DNA of 6,179 nt from the NCBI GenBank assembly GCA_937914675.1, contig CALDOC010000345.1:1-6179 (forward strand), given 5' to 3'. The stretch's first letter is position 1. Each line of letters starts with the position of its first letter. Source of the DNA: an uncultured Sulfurimonas sp. (GTDB lineage: Bacteria > Campylobacterota > Campylobacteria > Campylobacterales > Sulfurimonadaceae). This document shows positions 1 to 6,149 of the stretch, in pieces. The notes beneath the pieces were generated by a model. The model was not told the DNA's origin. It saw only the letters and a list, made by a program, of their open reading frames with translations, and ran no database searches. A program made the position numbers and the translations under genes.

Positions 1-1081
1 TTGTCAGTAAGTTTTCTATCCTAACGTTTGACTCTATGATTCGACCAAAAGGTATCTCCCCCTTTTTCAACTGCTCAAAGATAACGTTGACTAACTCGCT
101 AACGCTAACGTTATCTAGTTGATTGCCAAAGAGAACGATGTTCACGCCTGCGTTGATGGCTAAAGTGATTCTCTCTTTGAGCGTGTATCTCTCAGAAATC
201 GCTTTCATCTGCATGTCGTCACTTATAATGACTCCATTAAAATTTAAGAACTGACGAAGAAGTTGCGTGTTAAATTTTTGAGAAAGCGTCGCTGGATACT
301 TATCGTCAATGTGTTTGTTAAAGACATGAGCCGTCATTATCATGTCGGCTTTTCCCTCTTTGATAAGCGCTTTGTATGGGTCAAGTTCCTCCGGAGTCCA
401 AGTCTCACTTACGTCTACAAACCCCTTATGAGAATCGCCCAAAGATGAACCGTGTCCTGGGAAATGCTTTAAAACAGAGATGACATGATGTTTTGTTTGC
501 TCGTCTATCATGACTTTGGCGTACTCGACGACTTGCCGCTTGTCTTTGCCAAATGAACGCTCTAGCCCTACAATAACCTTGTTTTTAGGATTTATCGCCA
601 TATCCACGACTGGCGCGAAGTTTGTATTGATTCCACTCTCTTCTATCATTTTTGACTGTTTAGCGTATGTCGCGACGCTATCTTTATAGCTCATTTTCCC
701 CACTTTAAAAGCTGAAGGAATCGTTTCAAATCCATAAGCCGGTTTCAAACGAGCCACTTTTCCACCCTCTTGATCTACGCTTATAAACATAGGTTTGTTT
801 GCAAACGCTCTCAAATCTTTTGTCAACTTTTTTAGTTGTGCTTTGTTTGAAATATTTTTTGTTTTTGTTCTATCTTTATAATCTCTATCAAATAAAATCA
901 CGCCGCCCAAATCATACTTTTGCATGTCTTTGACGATTTGTGAGTTTTTATCTACGCTGGTACCATCGAATCCAACAACTATCATGCGACCTATCATTTT
1001 TTTAATCTTAGCCTCGTCTATTTCGCTCTCACTTGCAGTAAGTGTCAGAAATAGCGCTAAAAGCAGTAAAAATATTTTCAA
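1..1081 (-). CDS. nagZ: Secreted GH3 beta-N-acetylhexosaminidase, NagZ type (partial at 3' end)
   Basis: Predicted to remove terminal N-acetylglucosamine from peptidoglycan fragments during cell-wall recycling. No stop codon occurs before the window edge; 360 codons are visible, close to the full length of single-domain NagZ enzymes (about 330-360), so only the extreme C-terminus is missing. The GH3 signatures are clear: SVDQEGGKVARL in the substrate-binding region; KHFPGHG at residues 205-211 followed by D216-S-H218, the Asp-His dyad in which His serves as acid/base in NagZ enzymes; and ISDDMQMKAI with D288 as the likely nucleophile. The start is TTG at 1081, because an in-frame TAA lies one codon upstream, AAGGA sits 6 bases before it, and the first 17 residues (MKIFLLLLALFLTLTAS) form a signal peptide. 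The first in-frame ATG, 28 codons later, would remove that peptide. A periplasmic location is inferred, unlike cytosolic E. coli NagZ. It is not obviously related in function to the chaperone genes upstream. Confidence 0.9.
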   Translation of the reverse strand, partial: MKIFLLLLALFLTLTASESEIDEAKIKKMIGRMIVVGFDGTSVDKNSQIVKDMQKYDLGGVILFDRDYKDRTKTKNISNKAQLKKLTKDLRAFANKPMFISVDQEGGKVARLKPAYGFETIPSAFKVGKMSYKDSVATYAKQSKMIEESGINTNFAPVVDMAINPKNKVIVGLERSFGKDKRQVVEYAKVMIDEQTKHHVISVLKHFPGHGSSLGDSHKGFVDVSETWTPEELDPYKALIKEGKADMIMTAHVFNKHIDDKYPATLSQKFNTQLLRQFLNFNGVIISDDMQMKAISERYTLKERITLAINAGVNIVLFGNQLDNVSVSELVNVIFEQLKKGEIPFGRIIESNVRIENLLT

Positions 1082-1197
1082 ATTTTATCCTTGGAGTTTT
1101 TTGGTGTTAATGTTATTTAGGAACTTACAAAAAATAAATATACCCATTTTTATCGGAACCTCGAATTTATTCGAGGCTAAAAGCTTTATCTTATTTC
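1082..1197 (-). other. Intergenic gap between zinc-ribbon gene and GH3 gene
   Basis: This 116-base stretch separates the chaperone operon from the GH3 gene. It holds the left arm and loop of the inverted repeat and then an AT-rich leader. A possible -10 box TATATT (minus strand, 1137-1142) could serve the GH3 gene, but no convincing -35 lies 17 bases upstream, so a promoter here is only a guess. No hairpin followed directly by a T-run was found, so a classical intrinsic terminator for the operon is not evident. Confidence 0.5.
1088..1092 (-). promoter_or_regulatory. Ribosome binding site deciding the TTG start of the GH3 gene
   Basis: AAGGA on the minus strand lies 6 bases upstream of the TTG at 1081. 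An in-frame TAA at 1085-1087 limits how far upstream the gene can start. Together with the signal peptide encoded directly after the TTG, this fixes the start. Confidence 0.75.
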
Positions 1198-1223
1198 TCA
1201 GCCTCGAATAAATTCGAGCTTCC
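1155..1223. repeat. Inverted-repeat element (REP/MITE-like), two 24-base arms
   Basis: The left arm (1155-1178) and right arm (1200-1223) are inverted copies with one mismatch (1159 against 1219), separated by a 21-base loop (1179-1199). Each arm is also a near-palindrome: CCTCGAA-TTTA-TTCGAGG at 1159-1176, and CTCGAA-TAAA-TTCGAG at 1203-1218. The element can therefore fold either as one long 23-pair hairpin or as two small hairpins. It contains no coding sequence of its own, but the right arm forms the end of the upstream zinc-ribbon gene. It could be a mobile REP/MITE-type repeat, a transcript 3'-end stabiliser or a terminator. Only one copy is in the window, so whether it is a dispersed repeat cannot be judged here. 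Confidence 0.7.
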
Positions 1224-1359
1224 TTATAGCCTTAAATATCTTCTGCTTTTTTATCCTGTATATAGAACTCAAATCACTTTGACATCTTCTACAAAACAAA
1301 TTATGAGAAGTCAATACGTTGTTGGCTCTACATACGGGACACTTATAGGCAAACTCCAT
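1198..1359 (-). CDS. Small Cys4 zinc-ribbon protein, 53 aa
   Basis: A complete short reading frame begins with ATG at 1359, 5 bases after the stop of the Hsp70 gene, and ends with TGA at 1198-1200. The protein has a zinc-ribbon layout: C7-P-V-C10, a 12-residue spacer, then C23-R-R-C26, enough to bind one zinc ion. The rest is strongly basic (11 Lys/Arg, few acidic residues), with a helical-looking tail from residue 33. Spacing and strand place it as the last gene of the chaperone operon, probably translated by coupling, because no strong ribosome binding site is visible. Its last eight codons (46-53) and part of its stop lie in the right arm of the inverted repeat, so the original C-terminus may have been replaced. 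The function is unknown; a substrate-recognition or regulatory accessory to the Hsp70 is an inference from position only. The paired cysteines make a chance reading frame unlikely. Confidence 0.72.
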   Translation of the reverse strand: MEFAYKCPVCRANNVLTSHNLFCRRCQSDLSSIYRIKKQKIFKAIRKLEFIRG

Positions 1360-1364
1360 AATTT

Positions 1365-3014
1365 TTATACATCTTCTAAAAAGAATATAATATCTATAAT
1401 TTCCTCTTCCAAAGAAGGTTTTTCATCTTTTGACGCCGATAAAAATTTTCTTTTTAACTCTTTTAAATCCTCTTTGTCTTCGTCTAAAATATTACTATTT
1501 TCTAAAATGGAGTTGATTTTATCTATGATGATTCCATCTTGTTCCGTTAGAATATCCATCTCTTTTACTTTTGAATGTTTCGTTGATTTTGATATTTTTG
1601 TTTTAAATTCACCTGTAACTACCATGTTAGTATGAATTTCTCTTCCAGTTACAGACAACATACCGTCTTGATTCAATGTAAAATCAACGTCCATAGCGGC
1701 GTCCTCTACAGGGTTTTCTATCTTTAACGTCATTTCACCTATGCTTACGTTTTCTTCAAGATTATCTTCATTTTCACCTTGATACACATTTATCATAAAT
1801 GCTTTTTGATAAGGAACTACGGCGTAATATCTTGACGTTTTCGTTGTTGGAACGGGCGTGTTTTTAAATATTATTTTTGATAAACCCAATTCCCTACTAT
1901 CTTCATCCAATAAACTTGAAATCCCCAAAGAGTAAGGCGTTATGTCCACCAAAATGGAATCGGTGTCTATTCCCTCTATCATAGCCCCCTGTAAGATTGC
2001 GCCTATAGATACAGATTTATCAGGGTCTTCTATCAAGATAGGCAATTTCCCCGTTCTTTGTAAAATTTGATGGGATATAAAAGGTATTCTACTTGAACCA
2101 CCTGTTAATATGATGGAATCCAAATCGTCTATGTCGTTGTTTGATTCTTCTAATGTTTCAAGAAGTAAATTTATGGTTTTATTGATGTCATTTTCTATAA
2201 GTTCTTCAAACTCTTCTCTCGTTACTTTCACTTCTAAATGTAAGGCTTGTCCATCTTTTTTTGCAAAAAACTTCTCATCAATGACAACTAAGTTTTTTTC
2301 TGAAAGTTCCACTTTCGTTTTTTCTGCTAATTGATTTAACTTTATTTGCAATTTTTTGGTGCGTTCTATGTCAAATCTACTTTTTTCCCAAATGAGGTCT
2401 GCCAATTTTTTATCAAAATCATCACCGCCTAAGTGGTTATCGCCAGTAGTTGAAAGAACTTCTATTAAGCCCTCTGAGTTTTCTATGATGGAGATGTCAA
2501 ACGTGCCGCCACCCAAATCATAAACGCCATAAAGTATCTCTTCATCTCTGTTCGCGCCATAACTAATGGCCGCCGCCGTTGGTTCGTTTATCACTCTAAG
2601 CACTTCAAGACCCGCTAGTTTTACCGCTTTGGTTGTCGCTTCTCTTTGATTTTCGTTGAAATAAGCGGGAACGGTCACGACGCATCTTTTGTACTCTATC
2701 CCCATCTCCTCTTGCGCCGTTATTTTAATCTTTTTGATTATAAAAGAGGAGATCTCTTCCGGAGTGAATTGTTTTGAATTTAACGTTATTTTCTCATCGC
2801 TTCCCATTAATCTTTTTATGGAGAGGGATGTGTTTTCTTCGGCTATCATCGCCATATTTTTAGCTTTTACACCGACTACGACGCCATCGTCGCTTATATT
2901 TACAACCGATGGCAACAGATAATCGCCATCAAAAGATATATGTTTCAAGCCATCTTGCGTAAAAACCGTGGCCACGCTATTTGTCGTCCCTAAATCAATT
3001 CCTATAATATCCAT
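1365..3014 (-). CDS. Hsp70-family chaperone, HscC-like (549 aa)
   Basis: An ATP-driven cytosolic chaperone that binds and releases unfolded segments of client proteins. The ATPase domain spans about residues 1-350, with phosphate 1 motif IGIDLGTTNS (4-13), K67 matching the catalytic lysine of DnaK (K70), VYDLGGGTFDIS (164-175), GDNHLGGDDF (191-200) and the adenosine motif LTGGSSRIPF (303-312). The linker is SILVDI (353-358), close to the usual LLLD form. A beta substrate-binding domain follows to about 475, then only about 65 helical residues. It is much shorter than DnaK (about 620-640 aa) and lacks the disordered acidic tail; E. coli HscC has about the same length. N193 replaces the autophosphorylated Thr199 of DnaK, as I recall it does in HscC. 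The ATG overlaps the GrpE-like gene by 13 bases and is preceded by AAGGTG 5 bases upstream. Position after J and GrpE genes points to a dedicated Hsp70 system rather than the housekeeping DnaK. No HscA/IscU-type iron-sulfur genes adjoin it. The name hscC is plausible but unproven. Confidence 0.93.
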   Translation of the reverse strand: MDIIGIDLGTTNSVATVFTQDGLKHISFDGDYLLPSVVNISDDGVVVGVKAKNMAMIAEENTSLSIKRLMGSDEKITLNSKQFTPEEISSFIIKKIKITAQEEMGIEYKRCVVTVPAYFNENQREATTKAVKLAGLEVLRVINEPTAAAISYGANRDEEILYGVYDLGGGTFDISIIENSEGLIEVLSTTGDNHLGGDDFDKKLADLIWEKSRFDIERTKKLQIKLNQLAEKTKVELSEKNLVVIDEKFFAKKDGQALHLEVKVTREEFEELIENDINKTINLLLETLEESNNDIDDLDSIILTGGSSRIPFISHQILQRTGKLPILIEDPDKSVSIGAILQGAMIEGIDTDSILVDITPYSLGISSLLDEDSRELGLSKIIFKNTPVPTTKTSRYYAVVPYQKAFMINVYQGENEDNLEENVSIGEMTLKIENPVEDAAMDVDFTLNQDGMLSVTGREIHTNMVVTGEFKTKISKSTKHSKVKEMDILTEQDGIIIDKINSILENSNILDEDKEDLKELKRKFLSASKDEKPSLEEEIIDIIFFLEDV

Positions 3015-3577
3015 CTGTTCACCTTTACCTTTGCGTAATTTAATAATTCGTTTTTATATAAAAAGCCCTCTTCAAGAACCTCAACTATTATTCCATCTTT
3101 CATACTTTTATCTTCCACAACTTCTACCGCTTCGTGAAAATTGGAATCAAATTTATCACCTTTTTTCGCTGACAATTTCAACTCTACGCTCTCTAAAATG
3201 TTTTTGTAAAGCATATCTATTGTCAAAAAGCCATTTTCAAACGCGCCAAAGGCTTTATTGAATTTAAAATAGCTAAAAAAACTATTTTCAGGCATAGAAA
3301 CTAAAGCGTCTTTGGAGTTTTTTAGAAACGCGTAAAAAAGTATAAAAGGTTTTAATTCAGATTCCATTTTTTTACTATTTTGCGTTTCTAGTTGCGTTTG
3401 CATCTGAATAACCAATTTTGTAAGTTTTTTAAACTCTCCTTTTATCACTATCAACTCTTCGGCGACACTTTCATCATCGTTCTTTTTTTGTAAAAAATCT
3501 GATAATTCCATCAACTCGCTATCATCCATTAAATCTATCTGATGAGATATATGCTCTTTTAATTCATCTTTTGTCAT
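3002..3577 (-). CDS. GrpE-like nucleotide exchange factor (191 aa)
   Basis: Likely promotes ADP release from the neighbouring Hsp70. Residues about 35-70 form a predicted coiled coil, the place of the GrpE dimer helix. Residues about 72-135 are helical and divergent, matching the four-helix-bundle region. The C-terminus fits the GrpE beta head: F143-D-S-N-F-H148-E-A-V151, then G162-I-I-V-E-V, G171-F172 and A182-K-V-K-V186, equivalent to the family pattern F-x-P-x-x-H-E-A-V ... G-x-V ... G-Y ... R-x-x-R-x-A-x-V. Two usual arginines of that last stretch (E. coli R183 and R186) are replaced by E177 and N180, and the family Pro by Ser145. The start ATG overlaps the TGA of the J-domain gene as ATGA, with AGGTG 9 bases upstream. 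It is weakly similar overall, so automated annotation could easily call it hypothetical. A GrpE role rests on the head motifs together with its place between J and Hsp70 genes. Confidence 0.78.
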   Translation of the reverse strand: MTKDELKEHISHQIDLMDDSELMELSDFLQKKNDDESVAEELIVIKGEFKKLTKLVIQMQTQLETQNSKKMESELKPFILFYAFLKNSKDALVSMPENSFFSYFKFNKAFGAFENGFLTIDMLYKNILESVELKLSAKKGDKFDSNFHEAVEVVEDKSMKDGIIVEVLEEGFLYKNELLNYAKVKVNRWIL

Positions 3578-3864
3578 ATTATAAACGGCACCTCAAATAT
3601 ATCTTTTAGATATTTGGAATTATCTACTGTTTCATCCGCTTTTACTTCTATATTTATATCCAATAAAGATAAATCTTTCTCAATATGTCTTAAAAAATAA
3701 TCCTCGTTCGTTAAAACGTCATAAGCGTCTGATATGAGTTTAAACTCTTGCGGGTTTTGTTCTGGAGGATATTTTTTAATGGCGTTTCTATACGCTTTTT
3801 TAATATCTCCAAATTCAAAATCGCCACTCAATCCCAAAATATCGTAAGAACTTCTTTTAAGCAT
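3574..3864 (-). CDS. Short J-domain protein with PPE in place of HPD (96 aa)
   Basis: A co-chaperone candidate for the Hsp70 in the same operon. Residues about 5-56 match a J domain: Y7-D-I-L-G-L12 (helix I), D20-I-K-K-A-Y-R-N-A-I-K-K-Y32 (helix II), then the loop, then F41-K-L-I-S-D-A-Y-D-V-L51 (helix III). At the loop where J proteins carry the invariant His-Pro-Asp, this protein reads P33-P34-E35, followed by Q-N-P. The His and Asp known to be needed for stimulating Hsp70 ATPase in DnaJ are therefore absent. The remaining 40 residues have no G/F region, zinc centre or client-binding domain. The ATG at 3864 has a strong GGAGG 6 bases upstream and overlaps the preceding gene by 8 bases. The intact helices argue for a functional variant rather than decay. 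Confidence 0.85.
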   Translation of the reverse strand: MLKRSSYDILGLSGDFEFGDIKKAYRNAIKKYPPEQNPQEFKLISDAYDVLTNEDYFLRHIEKDLSLLDINIEVKADETVDNSKYLKDIFEVPFII

Positions 3865-6109
3865 TCAAAGCCTCCAGTTTTTTATATTTGTTAAACATTT
3901 TTTTACGTTTTGCGCCACTTAACGCTTTAAATTTCTTTTTATCTTGTATGAATATAAAATGATACACTCCATACTGGTAAAGCTTATCTATACCCAAATC
4001 ATAATCATCCACTAGATCTGTATAAGCCTCTAACCATTTAAGGTACCAAAGCGATTCCCGTTTTTGACTCTCTACGCTTATAAGGATGTGTTCAAAAAAT
4101 AGCGACGCTACATTGGCGTCTTTTTTTGCGTATTTCAATATATATTGCACCGCGACGTCTCTATACTCGGATTCAGCTATCTCCATGTCGAGCCATTCTA
4201 AAAGCTGAGCTACCCATATATTTTTAAACACGTTATATTTTACGGATTGAGCCAACAAGTCAAGTATAAAATCAAATACCATATGAGGTACAATTTTTAA
4301 CTCTTCCATAGTTGCGAATGGATCTTTTTTATCTTTTAAGGCTTCTATAAACATCTCTTTTACCGAGTCTAGATACTCTTCGTCATCTTCGTCATAGAAA
4401 TACTCTTCATCATCTTCATCGCCATCACCATAATCAAGTTCTTCATCATCAAAAAAATCTTCATCGCCATCAAAGCCTTTCATAAGTTTTTTCATCATAT
4501 CAAAGATATTTTCTTCAGTTTTTTTTGTTTTTATTCTTACGCTTTTCTTTTTCTTTATAGACGCGAATAATTCATCTACCTCTTTGGACATGTCTTTTTT
4601 ATCTATATTGTAATAATCTACAAAATAATTTACAGTTTCAGACGCTAAAAGATAAACTTTTTCATTTTCCTTAAAATCATACTGTTGAATAAATTTTGAA
4701 ACGACGGACAACATATGCATAATGGTCGCTTTATAATTTTTATGCGGTCGTTCTAAATTTTTCATAATATCTAGTAAAATAGTCACTCTATTTAAAATTT
4801 GCTCTTTTGCTGAATCTTTCAATATATCAAACTCTTCATCAGTGGAATCAATGAGTTCAATGAAACTTGCAATAAGTTTAAGATGCAGAGCGGAATATTT
4901 TTTCATTATGGCGTTTATTTGAGCTTGATTCGACGCTTCGTACTTGTCCATAAAAGGAAAAACGCTTAGCAAAAATATAATATGCTCTCCCTTATACTCT
5001 TTTATCAGATCAGAGGTTGCTTCCTTTTTTACAATGTTAAATAGATAAACAAAAATAAAATCTTTTTGAAAAGAAGCCAGTTTTTTATGATGCAATTTCA
5101 AATATGTGTCAAAGAAGCCTAATAATATATTATCGCTTTTTTTATCTTCAACGGATTGTTTTAAGATGATAAGGAGATGAGCGGATTCTACAATATTTAC
5201 TAAATCATTTCTATATTTTACAAACAATTTTAAAGCTTCTTCTCTATCGTTTTGTTTTTCGACAAGCAGCATTATATTATTGTAAATAAGTTTTGTTTGA
5301 AGTTCTTTATCTGAAACTTTGTCAATGATACTTTTTATAGGAATTGAAGATTTTAAAGCGATAAGATTTTTTATATCCTTATTTTCTTTCTCTTTAGAAA
5401 ATTTAGAAACAATCTCTTTTTGTATTTCTCTCGTTGCTTTTGTGTTTTGAAGGTTTGTAGTATCAGCAAATATCAAAAATCTGTAAAGAGGTTTTAACAT
5501 GTCACTATTTTGCAACTCTTGATGGGATAATATTGCTTGTATAGCTTGAATGTTCTCTTTTTCTATTTTCGCTCTAGGATTGCTAAGCTCTAAAAATTTC
5601 AAAGCTTCAGCCATCTCCTCTTTAAACAACGCCCTCATGGCTAAAACATAATTTTTTTTCGCGACGGTGAGATGTTTAAGATACTCTAGTTCCAGCTCAT
5701 AATCACCATGGTAAACATTGGCGAGTAGATAAAGAAAAATAGCATCTTTTTTGACATTCGCGTTTTTAGAAACTATCAAATCTTTGGCAAACTCTATAGC
5801 CATTTGAAAATTTTCCATGTAGCATAAATACTTTAATTTTATGAGCTTATACTTTTCACTCTCGTCTAGCTTTAAAAGAGACTCTATATCTCTTATGGCT
5901 CTATTAATATCTCCATTTTCAAAGTTTGAAGCAGCCAATTTTTCATAACATTCCAACTCGACTTCTCGTAGCTGCTCATCACTTACGCCTTTTATAGTAA
6001 ACTGCTTTATTTTAGAAATCACTTTTTGGTAATTTTTACTCACAAAAAGTGATAAAAGCTGATTTTTGTCAAACTCTTTTGTCTTTTTTTTTGCCATGGT
6101 TATAGTCAT
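3857..6109 (-). CDS. Large helical TPR-like protein with basic and acidic blocks (750 aa)
   Basis: I do not recognise a named family. The protein is almost wholly alpha-helical and lacks a signal peptide or membrane segment, so it is probably cytosolic. Residues about 16-115 show TPR-like helix pairs with typical small residues and spacing (for example A59, G66, A71, and Y97, F101, A104, A108); the later helices are too degenerate to assign by eye. A basic stretch (518-531, rich in Lys/Arg) is followed by a block at 547-578 in which 22 of 32 residues are Asp or Glu, then a second helical domain (about 580-750) rich in aromatic residues. It is first in the operon with the J, GrpE and Hsp70 genes, so a role as adaptor, client or client-binding partner is inferred from context only. 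Two starts are possible: ATG at 6109 (MTITMAKKK) or ATG at 6097 (MAKKKTK). The later one fits the predicted promoter better; neither has a good ribosome binding site. Confidence 0.85.
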   Translation of the reverse strand: MTITMAKKKTKEFDKNQLLSLFVSKNYQKVISKIKQFTIKGVSDEQLREVELECYEKLAASNFENGDINRAIRDIESLLKLDESEKYKLIKLKYLCYMENFQMAIEFAKDLIVSKNANVKKDAIFLYLLANVYHGDYELELEYLKHLTVAKKNYVLAMRALFKEEMAEALKFLELSNPRAKIEKENIQAIQAILSHQELQNSDMLKPLYRFLIFADTTNLQNTKATREIQKEIVSKFSKEKENKDIKNLIALKSSIPIKSIIDKVSDKELQTKLIYNNIMLLVEKQNDREEALKLFVKYRNDLVNIVESAHLLIILKQSVEDKKSDNILLGFFDTYLKLHHKKLASFQKDFIFVYLFNIVKKEATSDLIKEYKGEHIIFLLSVFPFMDKYEASNQAQINAIMKKYSALHLKLIASFIELIDSTDEEFDILKDSAKEQILNRVTILLDIMKNLERPHKNYKATIMHMLSVVSKFIQQYDFKENEKVYLLASETVNYFVDYYNIDKKDMSKEVDELFASIKKKKSVRIKTKKTEENIFDMMKKLMKGFDGDEDFFDDEELDYGDGDEDDEEYFYDEDDEEYLDSVKEMFIEALKDKKDPFATMEELKIVPHMVFDFILDLLAQSVKYNVFKNIWVAQLLEWLDMEIAESEYRDVAVQYILKYAKKDANVASLFFEHILISVESQKRESLWYLKWLEAYTDLVDDYDLGIDKLYQYGVYHFIFIQDKKKFKALSGAKRKKMFNKYKKLEALNA
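3871..3875 (-). promoter_or_regulatory. Strong internal ribosome binding site for the J-domain gene
   Basis: GGAGG on the minus strand lies inside the last codons of the 750-residue gene, 6 bases before the J-domain ATG. It is the strongest Shine-Dalgarno site among the operon genes and suggests that the small J protein is translated well on its own, not only by coupling. Confidence 0.65.
4376..4471 (-). other. Acidic low-complexity block in the 750-aa protein
   Basis: These bases encode residues 547-578, of which 22 are Asp or Glu and most others Gly, Tyr or Phe. The DNA is correspondingly a run of near-repeated GAT/GAA codons, which can expand or contract by slippage. Such blocks are often flexible linkers or docking surfaces for basic partners; the preceding basic stretch (518-531) could pair with it intramolecularly. 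That interpretation is inferred. Confidence 0.7.
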
Positions 6110-6120
6110 CTTTTTCTAAG

Positions 6121-6149
6121 ATTATATCTTAATTTATTATAATTTTCAA
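6121..6149 (-). promoter_or_regulatory. Predicted sigma-70 promoter of the chaperone operon
   Basis: On the minus strand TTGAAA (6144-6149) is followed after exactly 17 bases by TATAAT (6121-6126), a perfect -10 box with a 5-of-6 -35 box. Transcription would begin near 6114, an A. That leaves about 5 bases before the ATG at 6109 and about 17 before the ATG at 6097. A second TATAAT at 6136-6141 is an alternative -10, but it has no recognisable -35 at 17 bases. No CIRCE or HAIR heat-shock operator was seen around it. Confidence 0.6.

Noticed and set aside
263..448. Plus-strand frame of 61 codons inside the GH3 gene
   Set aside because: Antisense to the conserved catalytic region of the GH3 enzyme; no motif of its own.
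924..1211. Plus-strand reading frame of 95 codons opposite the GH3 gene start and the repeat
   Set aside because: It is antisense to the signal peptide region, and its hydrophobic look comes from the complementary leader codons. It crosses the inverted repeat and has no family-like motif.
1155..1223. Inverted repeat as a classical rho-independent terminator
   Set aside because: The stem is AT-rich and neither hairpin is followed directly by a run of T on the minus strand, so only a possible, non-canonical terminator role remains.
1279..1635. Plus-strand reading frame of 118 codons opposite the zinc-ribbon and Hsp70 3' ends
   Set aside because: Ser/Phe/Leu-rich composition is typical of the antisense of Lys/Glu/Asp-rich genes; the minus strand codes for clear Hsp70 sequence here.
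2110..3261. Several plus-strand frames (2110-2334, 2689-2922, 2968-3261)
   Set aside because: All are shadows of the Hsp70 and GrpE-like genes, with low-complexity Ser/Phe/Leu content and no recognisable domains.
4376..4471. GAT/GAA-rich stretch as a DNA tandem repeat or CRISPR-like array
   Set aside because: It has no fixed-length repeat unit or spacers and is explained by the acidic residues it encodes.
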